From positions 202,274 through 266,273 of the forward strand of contig NZ_FOKL01000009.1 in assembly GCF_900112025.1 (NCBI RefSeq): a stretch of DNA of 64,000 nucleotides. Reading direction: 5' to 3'. The DNA comes from Janthinobacterium sp. 344 (GTDB lineage: Bacteria > Pseudomonadota > Gammaproteobacteria > Burkholderiales > Burkholderiaceae_D). Position 1 is the first letter of the stretch, and each line of letters starts with the position of its first letter. The notes below the pieces were generated by a model, which saw nothing but the letters and a program-made list of their open reading frames with translations, was not told where the DNA came from and did not search any database. A program made the position numbers and the translations under genes. Below are positions 7,480-14,750 of the stretch, one piece after another.

Positions 7480-8976
7480 ATGGCACTGGCACAGGAACAA
7501 CATCTGGCAAACACGTGGCAGACGGGCGGCTTGAAACCGCGCGCCTGCGATTGCGGCGGCACCGTCTTCACCATCCTGCACCAGCGCGTGATGGCGGACA
7601 TGCGGCGGCGCCAGTTCCTCGGCGGCGCGGCCGCCCTGCTGGCGCCATTCACCGGCTTGGCCAGCGGCAGCGCCATCGCCCAGCAGCCGCAGGCGGCCGA
7701 ACGCCCCATGCTGCTGACCAATCTGCGCCTGTTCGACGGCACGGGCAAGGCGCCCCGCACGGGCATCCACATGCTGGTGACGGGGCCGACCATCACCGCC
7801 CTGCTACCGGCCGGCGACAAGGTGGAAGGCGCGCGCCTCATCGATTGCCAGGGCAAGCTGGTGATGCCGGGCCTGATCGACGCGCACTGGCATACGATGC
7901 TGGCGGCCATCAACCAGGTGACGGCCATGACGTCCGACGTGGGCTACCTGTACCTGGTGGCGGCGCAGGAAGCCCAGCGCACCCTGCTGCGCGGCTTTAC
8001 GTCCGTGCGCGATCCTGGCGGCCCCGCCTTCGCCCTGAAACGCGCCATCGATGAAGGCATCGTCGATGGCCCGCGCATCTTTCCGTCCGGCGCCATGATT
8101 TCGCAAACCTCGGGCCATGGCGACTTCCGCCTGCGCTCGGAAATCCCGCGCGCACCCAACGCCCCGCTGAGCATGGCGGAAACGGCGGGCATGGCCATGA
8201 TCGCCGATGGCGAAACGGAAGTGCTGCGCCGCGTGCGCGAGCAGCTGATGCTGGGCGCGACGCAAATCAAGATGATGGCCGGCGGCGGCGTCGCTTCGAT
8301 GTACGACCCGCTCGACAGCACGCAGTATTCGGAGCGCGAACTGCGCGCGGGCGTGGACGCGGCCGCCGACTGGGGCACCTATGTGATGGCCCACGTCTAC
8401 ACGCCGAAAGGAATCCAGCGGGCCATCCGCGCGGGCGTGCGCAGCATCGAGCACGGCCAGCTGGCCGACGACGAATCCGTGCGCATGATGCGCGATGCGG
8501 GCACGTGGTGGAGCTTGCAGCCCTTCCTGCAGGACGCGGATGCGAATGTCTACCCTGACACGGCGCGCAAGGCCAGCCAGGCGATTGTTTCGGAAGGCAC
8601 CGTCAAAGCCTATGCGCTGGCGCAAAAGTACGGCATCCGCACGGGCTGGGGCACGGACATCCTGTTCAACGCGAAAAACACCCCCACGCAAGGCCGCCAG
8701 CTGGCCAAGCTCACGCGCTTTTACGACCCGCTGACCCTGCTCGCGCAGGCGACAGGACAGAACGGCGACCTGCTGGCCCTGTGCGGCCAGCGCGCGCCCT
8801 ACCCTGGCACCCTGGGCAAGCTGGCCGCGGGCGCGTTTGCCGATCTGCTGGTGGCCGATGGCGACCCCACGAAAAACCTCGATTTCCTCGCCCAGCCCGA
8901 GGAAAAGCTGCTGCTGATCATGAAAAACGGGCGCATCTACAAGGACAAGCTGGCTTCGCCGCTGGCCGCCGGATAG
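7480..8976 (+). CDS. Tat-exported amidohydrolase (imidazolonepropionase-like)
   Basis: A metal-dependent hydrolase of the amidohydrolase superfamily. After the leader, G-K-L-V-M-P-G-L-I-D-A-H-W-H holds the first metal pair (H-x-H). H-V-Y and E-H-G-Q supply later histidines, and G-W-G-T-D supplies the catalytic Asp. R-R-R-Q-F-L near residue 42 begins a twin-arginine signal with A-Q near the cleavage site, so the enzyme should be folded before export to the periplasm. The ATG at 7480 has AAAGGA at good spacing. Internal ATGs at 7591 and 7600 would give a conventional Tat leader but lack ribosome sites. With the upstream start a ~40-residue extension containing C-D-C precedes the Tat motif. Substrate unknown. 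Confidence 0.82.
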   Translation: MALAQEQHLANTWQTGGLKPRACDCGGTVFTILHQRVMADMRRRQFLGGAAALLAPFTGLASGSAIAQQPQAAERPMLLTNLRLFDGTGKAPRTGIHMLVTGPTITALLPAGDKVEGARLIDCQGKLVMPGLIDAHWHTMLAAINQVTAMTSDVGYLYLVAAQEAQRTLLRGFTSVRDPGGPAFALKRAIDEGIVDGPRIFPSGAMISQTSGHGDFRLRSEIPRAPNAPLSMAETAGMAMIADGETEVLRRVREQLMLGATQIKMMAGGGVASMYDPLDSTQYSERELRAGVDAAADWGTYVMAHVYTPKGIQRAIRAGVRSIEHGQLADDESVRMMRDAGTWWSLQPFLQDADANVYPDTARKASQAIVSEGTVKAYALAQKYGIRTGWGTDILFNAKNTPTQGRQLAKLTRFYDPLTLLAQATGQNGDLLALCGQRAPYPGTLGKLAAGAFADLLVADGDPTKNLDFLAQPEEKLLLIMKNGRIYKDKLASPLAAG

Positions 8977-9020
8977 CCAACGGCGTTGGCAAGCGGGCAT
9001 GGCTGCCGCATAATGCGGGC

Positions 9021-10013
9021 ATGTTCAAACTGACTTTTCTCGGCACGTCTTCCGGCGTGCCCACGCGCCACCGCAACGTCACCTCGCTGGCCCTGCAAAC
9101 CACGCACAACCGCGACTGGTGGATGATCGATTGCGGCGAAGCCACGCAGCACCGCTTGCAGCGCATTGCCCTGTCCGTGCACGACCTGGTGGGCATCTGC
9201 ATCACCCACGTGCATGGCGACCACAGCTATGGCCTGCCGGGCCTGCTGGCCAGCGCCTCCATGACGGGGCGCACAAAGCCGTTGCTGCTGATCGCCCCGG
9301 CCGCCATCAAGGCGTGGATCGACGCCACCTTGCTGCACACGGAACTGTTCCTGACGTATCCGCTGATCCATATCGACGTGGACAGCGCGCCAGTCGTGCA
9401 CCAGGAAGCGGGCTTGACCGTCTCGCGCCATGCGCTGTCGCACCGCGCGCCCAGCGTCGCGTATCGCTTCGCGCTGGAAACCAGCAAATGGAAACTGGAC
9501 AAGGCGGCCCTGCTGGCCGCGGGCGCGCCGCCCGGCCCCGCCTGGGGATTATTACAGGCGGGCGAGGATGCGACGCTCGACGATGGCACGCTCCTGTCCG
9601 CCGCCGCTTTCCGCCAGGTCGAGACGCAGCGCGCCACGGTGGTGATTGGCGGCGACAACGACACGCCAGCGCTGCTGGCGCACGCCTGCGCCGATGCGCA
9701 ATTGCTCGTGCACGAAGCCACCTACACGGAAGCCATGCTGCAGAAAGTGGGACCCGGCCCCACGCACAGCTCGGTGCAGCGCGTGGCGCAGTTCGCCGAC
9801 GCGGCGCGCCTGCCGAATTTGATTTTGACGCACTTCAGCGCCCGTTATCACAACGCGGACGGCATGGCCGAACTGGAAGCGGAAGCGCGCCAGCACTATT
9901 CCGGCAGGCTATTCCTGGCGCGCGATTTTGATACGTACGAGCTTGATGCAACAGGCACACTGGTCAAGCTGGCGGCGGCCGATGGCAAGCCCCGCGCCGC
10001 CACTGAGCATTAA
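9021..10013 (+). CDS. rnz: Ribonuclease Z (metallo-beta-lactamase fold)
   Basis: RNase Z removes 3' trailers from tRNA precursors; in bacteria whose tRNA genes encode CCA it is often dispensable. The 330-residue protein starts F-K-L-T-F-L-G-T-S-S-G-V-P-T and carries the zinc motif T-H-V-H-G-D-H near residues 64-70. L-S-H-R-A-P and G-G-D-N-D-T follow, with H-F-S-A-R-Y near the C-terminus, matching the short (ELAC1-like) form. The start at 9021 fits the conserved N-terminus; an upstream in-frame ATG at 8781 is inside the amidohydrolase gene. Both tRNA genes in this window already encode CCA. It lies 44 bp after the amidohydrolase. Confidence 0.92.
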   Translation: MFKLTFLGTSSGVPTRHRNVTSLALQTTHNRDWWMIDCGEATQHRLQRIALSVHDLVGICITHVHGDHSYGLPGLLASASMTGRTKPLLLIAPAAIKAWIDATLLHTELFLTYPLIHIDVDSAPVVHQEAGLTVSRHALSHRAPSVAYRFALETSKWKLDKAALLAAGAPPGPAWGLLQAGEDATLDDGTLLSAAAFRQVETQRATVVIGGDNDTPALLAHACADAQLLVHEATYTEAMLQKVGPGPTHSSVQRVAQFADAARLPNLILTHFSARYHNADGMAELEAEARQHYSGRLFLARDFDTYELDATGTLVKLAAADGKPRAATEH

Positions 10014-10028
10014 GCAGGAGAAAACCAG

Positions 10029-10106
10029 ATGGACCAGCACCTCATCGAGCGGCGCGTCCGCGAACTGCAGGATAACTATCCTGCCGGCCAAGGAATATTT
10101 TCATGA
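10029..10106 (+). CDS. Possible 25-residue leader peptide coupled to the next gene
   Basis: An ATG at 10029 follows AGGAG at normal spacing and opens 25 codons beginning M-D-Q-H-L-I-E-R-R-V-R-E-L. The ORF ends in a TGA that overlaps the ATG of the secreted protein at 10103 (ATGA). A good ribosome site, charged sequence and exact 4-bp overlap suggest it is translated and coupled. It could instead be the remnant of a longer gene. No homologue is recognised. Confidence 0.4.
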   Translation: MDQHLIERRVRELQDNYPAGQGIFS

Positions 10107-10762
10107 AACTGATCGCCTTGCTCTTGTCACTGATTTCCACCGCTGCCTGCGGCGCGACGCTGCATCTGCAGAAAGCCGCCACGGGCACCATGCGGCAAGC
10201 GGCCGATATCCGCTACGTGAATCACGATGAACGGCAGACTTACCAGCTGAAGATCGGGAAGGCATGGGTCAGTGGCAGCTGCAGCAGCAGCGGCATGGGC
10301 AATTTGCACGCGCTGCTGGTCGACATGAATTTCGACGGCCACGCCGACCTGTGGGTCACGGGTTACACGGATAGCCAGGGGCGCATACGCTGTTCCGATG
10401 TGTGGCTGTGGGATGCGCAAGCGAAGAAATACAGTTTCAACAAGCCATTATCGGCCATACCGAATCTGGACATCCGCCTGGCAGACCAGCGTATTGAAGG
10501 CGGCATCGCCAATTGCGGCTGCGCCGCGCAATGTTTTTACGAAGACAGCTATGCGTGGCAGGCAAACAACTTGATCACCATCGCCCGGCGCGAGCAGGAT
10601 TGCGAACGCTACCGGGAATACCGCGTGAATGAAAGCAATGCCTTGATACTCGTCAAGGACGAAGTCATTGATGCCGGCAAACCCGGCCAGGGGGCGATGG
10701 AAAATACCCACATCTATGACTGGCAGCGCCATGCGCAAAGCATGCGCAAACCGGGGCAATGA
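10103..10762 (+). CDS. Secreted hypothetical protein with Asp-rich calcium-like loop
   Basis: The 219-residue protein opens with a signal peptide (M-K-L-I-A-L-L-L-S-L-I-S-T-A-A-C-G-A) and is probably periplasmic. Near residues 72-82 D-M-N-F-D-G-H-A-D-L-W resembles the D-x-N-x-D-G loop seen in XAC2610/FG-GAP-like proteins and may bind calcium. Several cysteines (S-G-S-C, C-G-C-A-A-Q-C, D-C) could form disulphides after export. No catalytic motif is recognised. It follows a short ORF by a 4-bp overlap and precedes a GNAT gene by 52 bp. Confidence 0.7.
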   Translation: MKLIALLLSLISTAACGATLHLQKAATGTMRQAADIRYVNHDERQTYQLKIGKAWVSGSCSSSGMGNLHALLVDMNFDGHADLWVTGYTDSQGRIRCSDVWLWDAQAKKYSFNKPLSAIPNLDIRLADQRIEGGIANCGCAAQCFYEDSYAWQANNLITIARREQDCERYREYRVNESNALILVKDEVIDAGKPGQGAMENTHIYDWQRHAQSMRKPGQ

Positions 10763-10814
10763 TGTTCATCCCACACCGTACAGACCGCCACATTGACACC
10801 ATCGACGACTCGCC

Positions 10815-11291
10815 ATGACGATTTCTCCCGCTTCCCTTTCCTTCCATGCCGCCCAGGCGGACGACACGGCTGCCTTCATCGCACTGCGCGGCAAGACGCG
10901 GCAAAACGCCATCTCCAGCGAACGCCTGGCGGAAGTGGGCATCACGGCCGACACCTGGGCCCGGATGATGCGCTCGGGCAGCCTGCCTGGCTATGTCTGC
11001 CAGCGCGGCGGCCAGCTGGCCGGCTACTGCTTTGGCGAGCGCGACACGGGCGAAATCGTCGTCCTGGCGCTGCTGCCGGAATACGAAGGCTCAGGCATCG
11101 GCAAGACCTTGCTGGAACTGGTGATGGCAGAGCTGCGCGCGCAAGGCCATCCACGGCTGTTCCTCGGCTGCTCCAGCGATCCCGCCTCGCGCTCGCATGG
11201 CTTCTATCGCCATCTGGGCTGGACGGCGACAGGCGAAACGGACCAGTATGGGGATGAGGTGCTGGAATTTATGTTCAAGACGGACACTTAA
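10815..11291 (+). CDS. GNAT-family N-acetyltransferase
   Basis: A 158-residue cytoplasmic acetyltransferase. The acetyl-CoA loop is the G-S-G-I-G-K segment near residues 96-101, preceded by the beta-strand I-V-V-L-A-L-L-P-E-Y-E. F-Y-R-H-L-G-W near the C-terminus is the usual motif B. Length and motif order are normal for GNAT. The acceptor cannot be predicted; this family modifies small molecules, antibiotics, peptides or protein N-termini. Confidence 0.85.
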   Translation: MTISPASLSFHAAQADDTAAFIALRGKTRQNAISSERLAEVGITADTWARMMRSGSLPGYVCQRGGQLAGYCFGERDTGEIVVLALLPEYEGSGIGKTLLELVMAELRAQGHPRLFLGCSSDPASRSHGFYRHLGWTATGETDQYGDEVLEFMFKTDT

Positions 11292-11358
11292 GCGGCGGGC
11301 GGATGCGGTGCCGGCCCGGCTCCTGTGCCGGGAGACGGCGCCGCGGTGGGCAGGCAGA

Positions 11359-11853
11359 TCAGTCAAACATGACTTGCACGGTGATGAAAGGCTGGCCATC
11401 GCTGCTGGCCTTGCACAGTCTGCCAATTTCCATTCCCATCGTTCCCGGCTCCAGCAGATCGGCAATCGTCTTGATGCGCTCTGGCGGCGAATTGGGCATC
11501 AGCCGCCGCACTTCCGCCAGCGTGGCTTCGGGGCTTTCCTTCGGAAAGATATTCTGGGCGTCGCAGACAAAGGCGATGGCCTGATTCTGGTAGTTGCCAG
11601 CCAGACCCACCGATAACTGGTCGTCGATGCCTTTGAGTACCGTGTTGCCATCGATTTTCAAGCTATATACATCATGCGAAAAACTGCCGCCGGCAACGCA
11701 TACCTGCCCCTTGCTGGCAGCATCGGCGACGCAGACTTCCTTGCCTGCCTTGGCGGAGATCAGATATTGCTTGCCCTGCGCGTGCGCTGCCGATACGCCG
11801 GCGATGGACAACAGGGCCGATGCCAGTACAGCGTTCCTGAATTGAGACAACAT
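11359..11853 (-). CDS. Secreted hypothetical protein
   Basis: The ATG at 11853 follows GGAG at 5-bp spacing and gives 164 residues; a GTG two codons upstream is less likely. The N-terminus is a clear signal peptide ending A-H-A-Q-G, so the mature protein is periplasmic or released. The mature part has paired cysteines (E-V-C-V, Q-V-C-V, F-V-C-D, R-L-C-K), which would suit disulphides. No known domain is recognised. It is convergent with the GNAT gene and followed, in its own direction, by no other gene. Confidence 0.65.
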   Translation of the reverse strand: MLSQFRNAVLASALLSIAGVSAAHAQGKQYLISAKAGKEVCVADAASKGQVCVAGGSFSHDVYSLKIDGNTVLKGIDDQLSVGLAGNYQNQAIAFVCDAQNIFPKESPEATLAEVRRLMPNSPPERIKTIADLLEPGTMGMEIGRLCKASSDGQPFITVQVMFD

Positions 11854-11932
11854 GGGCACTCCATCAAAAGAATGCCCATATTATCATTTTAAAAATTTCC
11901 CCATGGAAATATCTAATCCGCCATGCCATCAA

Positions 11933-12580
11933 TCACGTCGCCAGGCAGGGGGGATGCGCCGGCGGCTGAACAGGGCGGCTGGCATCCCACACGCGCAGGA
12001 TCTGCGTGACGGCCGCGTCCAATACGGCGTCGCCGACGCCATCGCGCGCCAGGATCGACACGCCCGATAGGAAGCTGTCGAAGACGGCCGCCAGCGACGC
12101 CACATCCGTACCGGCGGACAATTCCCCGCTGGCGACGCCGCGCCCCACACAGCGTACGAACCCGGCGCGCGTGCGGGCGCGCGATTGCGTGAGAGGCTCG
12201 GCCACGGCCGCGTGCTCCGCCGTCGGCGCGCTCATGCAGCCGAGCGCCACCATGCAGCCGGGCGGGTGTCCCGGCGCGGACTGCATGGTGGCAGAGCGGC
12301 GCAAGGCCAGTTCGATGGCCTCGCGGGGCGCCAGCGCGTCCTCCCACAGACACTGCGTCACGCGCCCATAGGTGTCCAGATAGCATTGCGCGGCCTCGCG
12401 GAACAGCGCTTCCTTGGAGCCGAACGCCGCATAAAAGCTGGGCGCGGAAATGCCGCCGCCCAGGGACGCCTTGAGCTGGCTCAACGACGTCGATTCATAA
12501 CCCTGCTGCCAGAATAAAAACATGGCCTGTTCGACCGCCGCCTGCCGGTCGAACGTGCGCGGCCGTCCCATTTGCGCCAT
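11933..12580 (-). CDS. TetR-family transcriptional repressor
   Basis: The first ~55 residues form the TetR helix-turn-helix: G-R-P-R-T-F-D start, F-W-Q-Q-G-Y-E-S-T-S-L and F-Y-A-A-F-G-S-K-E-A-L. The remaining ~150 residues are the variable ligand and dimer domain. Translation starts at 12580 after AAGGAG. It is divergent from an MFS exporter across 168 bp, the classic local repressor-pump arrangement, so it probably senses a compound the exporter removes. Confidence 0.92.
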   Translation of the reverse strand: MAQMGRPRTFDRQAAVEQAMFLFWQQGYESTSLSQLKASLGGGISAPSFYAAFGSKEALFREAAQCYLDTYGRVTQCLWEDALAPREAIELALRRSATMQSAPGHPPGCMVALGCMSAPTAEHAAVAEPLTQSRARTRAGFVRCVGRGVASGELSAGTDVASLAAVFDSFLSGVSILARDGVGDAVLDAAVTQILRVWDASRPVQPPAHPPCLAT

Positions 12581-12604
12581 TCCCGCTCCTTTTCTTTTCT
12601 CACT

Positions 12605-12687
12605 GATACAGCTACTTACATACTACTCGATACAGAAGTCGTTGACAACGCGACGCAAGCTCATCTATATTTATACCGATCGATACA
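12605..12687. promoter_or_regulatory. MFS promoter with three GATACA repeats (candidate TetR operator)
   Basis: TTGACA at 12642-12647, 18 bp, TATATT at 12666-12671 is a near-consensus sigma-70 promoter reading toward the MFS gene. GATACA occurs three times (12605, 12629, 12682); two copies are TCGATACA. The third sits in the imperfect palindrome ATACCGATCGATAC just downstream of the -10. Repeats flanking a promoter between a TetR gene and its pump are typical operator positions. The promoter is well supported; the operator is inferred. Confidence 0.5.
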
Positions 12688-12748
12688 TATCTTCCGCCAC
12701 AACGGTTGGGGCACTCCTGCGCCCCGCCACTTTTCAAGGATGTTTGCC

Positions 12749-13975
12749 GTGAATCACGCCACCCTCACCACCGGAGCCAGCCCAGCGCTGGCCGACCGCC
12801 TCCCCGTCGCCGGCTTGCTGGCCCTGGCCATGACGGGGTTTATCTGCATCGTCACGGAAACCCTGCCCGCCGGTTTGCTGCCACAGATCAGCGCCGGCCT
12901 GAACATCAGCGCCGCGCTGGCCGGGCAAATGGTGACCGCCTATGCGCTGGGATCATTGCTGGCGGCCATCCCGCTGACGATTGCCACGCGCGGCTGGCGC
13001 CGCCGCAACGTGCTGCTGCTGACCATCATCGGCTTTCTTGTCTTCAATACCGTCACGGCGCTGTCCGCGCACTACTGGCTGACCCTGGCGGCGCGCTTCT
13101 TCGCCGGCATGGCGGCGGGACTGGCCTGGAGCTTGCTGGCCGGCTACGCGCGGCGCATGGTGGCGCCGCGCCAGCAAGGCCGCGCCCTGGCGCTGGCCAT
13201 GGTGGGCGCGCCTGTCGCCCTGTCGCTGGGCGTGCCGCTGGGCACCCTGCTCGGCTCCCTGGTGGGCTGGCGCGCCGCGTTCTGGATCATTTCCGGTCTG
13301 ACATTGATCCTGATCGCCTGGGTGCTGGCGAAAGTGCCGGACTACCCGGGCCAGTCCGCGCACGAGCGCATGCCGCTGCGCCGCGTCTTCACCACGCCGG
13401 GCGTGCGTTCCGTGCTGGCCGTCGTCATCGCCTGGATGCTGGCGCACAATATTCTCTACACCTATATCGCCCCGTTCGTCGCGCCTGCGGGACTGGCGGC
13501 AAGAGTCGACCTGGTGCTGCTGGTCTTCGGCGCCGCCGCCATGGCCGGCATCTGGATCACGGGCAAGCTGGTCGAACGCCACCTGCGCAGCAGCGTGCTG
13601 GCCAGCCTGGCCGTGTTCGCCGCCACCGCCCTCGTGCTGGGCGTTGCCGCGCATCTGCCTGCCGTTATTTACGTGGCCATGGCCGTCTGGGGCCTGAGCT
13701 TTGGCGGCGCGGCCACGCTGCTGCAAACAGCGCTGGCGGACACGGCCGGCAGCGGCGCCGACGTGGCCTTGTCGATGAACGTGGTGGCCTGGAATGGCGC
13801 CATCGCCGCCGCCGGCGTGGCGGGCGGCACCCTGTTGGAAACCTGGGGCGTGGCCGCCTTCCCGTGGGCCATGGCGGGCTTGATCCTGCTGGCATTCGCG
13901 ATCGCCTGGTCGGCGCGCGAGCATGGCTTCAGGCCGGGACGCAGGAGCGGCGGCGCGCCGGTCGCAGGCCACTAG
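12749..13975 (+). CDS. MFS efflux transporter (DHA1/SotB-like)
   Basis: A 12-helix major facilitator of about 408 residues. T-E-T-L-P-A-G-L-L in helix 1, the R-R-R-N loop between helices 2 and 3, and G-A-P-V-A-L-S-L-G-V-P-L-G in helix 5 fit the drug/sugar antiporter group that includes SotB and AraJ. The GTG at 12749 has AAGGA at 8-bp spacing; an ATG at 12740 overlaps that site. The protein should export a small molecule with proton counterflow. It is divergent from the TetR repressor. Confidence 0.88.
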   Translation: MNHATLTTGASPALADRLPVAGLLALAMTGFICIVTETLPAGLLPQISAGLNISAALAGQMVTAYALGSLLAAIPLTIATRGWRRRNVLLLTIIGFLVFNTVTALSAHYWLTLAARFFAGMAAGLAWSLLAGYARRMVAPRQQGRALALAMVGAPVALSLGVPLGTLLGSLVGWRAAFWIISGLTLILIAWVLAKVPDYPGQSAHERMPLRRVFTTPGVRSVLAVVIAWMLAHNILYTYIAPFVAPAGLAARVDLVLLVFGAAAMAGIWITGKLVERHLRSSVLASLAVFAATALVLGVAAHLPAVIYVAMAVWGLSFGGAATLLQTALADTAGSGADVALSMNVVAWNGAIAAAGVAGGTLLETWGVAAFPWAMAGLILLAFAIAWSAREHGFRPGRRSGGAPVAGH

Positions 13976-14276
13976 CAGTGCAAGCCGCCGCCGCGCCCAG
14001 CGCCAGCCGATGATCCGGCAGGACGGGTTGAGCGCCAGCACGACGAAGGCCCACCGCGTCAGGAACAAGGGCGCGGCGCGTTGTCAGGCGCGCGCCGGCA
14101 CGCCGGGCACGCGCGGCGCGTGGCCCGTGTGCGCCAGGAAACGGGCCAAGGTGGCATCCAGCAGCGCTACCGCGGACGTGCCGCGCAGCGGATGAGTCTG
14201 CACAGAACAGGGGATGGATGAGCGAGGCGGCAGTGGGAGCGGCGCGGCGCGCTGCGGCGGGCGCTTGCCTTCGCCG
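13976..14276. other. Gap with weak coding-like remnant, no supported gene
   Basis: No ORF here has a ribosome site and family match. On the reverse strand, 14203 down to 14084 reads as a plausible peptide (T-S-A-V-A-L-L-D-A-T-L-A-R-F-L-A) from a GTG. In the same frame beyond the TGA a second stretch reads L-F-L-T-R-W-A-F-V-V-L-A-L. This may be a decayed gene or chance in GC-rich DNA. Confidence 0.3.
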
Positions 14277-14495
14277 TCAAGGCTTGCTTTCGCCCTCTTC
14301 CGCGTCGCCCTTGGCATCGTCGGCCGCCGCCAGCCCCCAGTCATTCCAGCCCTCGCCAAACAGCTCGACGGGATGCTGCGTGCGCTCGGAGCCATTGCCG
14401 CAGCGCATGGCGTCCGGCGGACAATATTTATCGCAGCCCCAGCAGATGCGTTCGGGGTTCCTGGGGTGTAAGGGGAAAGGCTTGGCCATGGGCAT
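14277..14495 (-). CDS. DUF3079 small protein
   Basis: A 72-residue protein matching the DUF3079 family as I know it: F-P-L-H-P-R-N-P-E-R-I-C-W-G-C-D-K-Y-C near the N-terminus, then C-G-N-G-S-x-R-T-Q-H-P-V-E-L-F-G. The four cysteines (C-x2-C-x3-C and a later C) could bind a metal such as zinc. The C-terminus is acidic. A second ATG two codons in is possible. No clear ribosome site is seen. Function unknown. Confidence 0.8.
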   Translation of the reverse strand: MPMAKPFPLHPRNPERICWGCDKYCPPDAMRCGNGSERTQHPVELFGEGWNDWGLAAADDAKGDAEEGESKP

Positions 14496-14750
14496 GAAGT
14501 GGGAGGCGTCTTGTCATGACTGTAGGCGGCTCGCGCGATGGGGTCAAACGAATCTCGATGGGAAAATTTACCTAAGTCAAGGCGATGCACATCGAGGCTC
14601 CCGGTGTTGCAGTCGCGGCGGCATACGCTGGATTCAATGTGCAATATGCTAATTATTTATTATTTTTATATTACTATATTAATAATTTCATGGCGCTCGC
14701 CTGTCCATGCAACCGCTGCTTTCCCCCTCACCCGCTTACAAGGTCCACCT
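14496..14750 (+). promoter_or_regulatory. AT-rich upstream region of the heparinase-like gene
   Basis: Bases about 14640-14692 are almost entirely A and T, sharply different from the surrounding GC-rich DNA, and include several TATATT/TATTAA -10-like hexamers. The stretch likely carries the promoter for the lyase gene and could be a target for H-NS/MvaT-type silencing. The exact promoter cannot be picked. Confidence 0.45.

Noticed and set aside
14084..14644. 186-residue reverse ORF across the DUF3079 gene
   Set aside because: Overlaps DUF3079 in another frame, lacks a ribosome site and most of the sequence looks random; only its last ~40 residues look coding-like and are reported separately.
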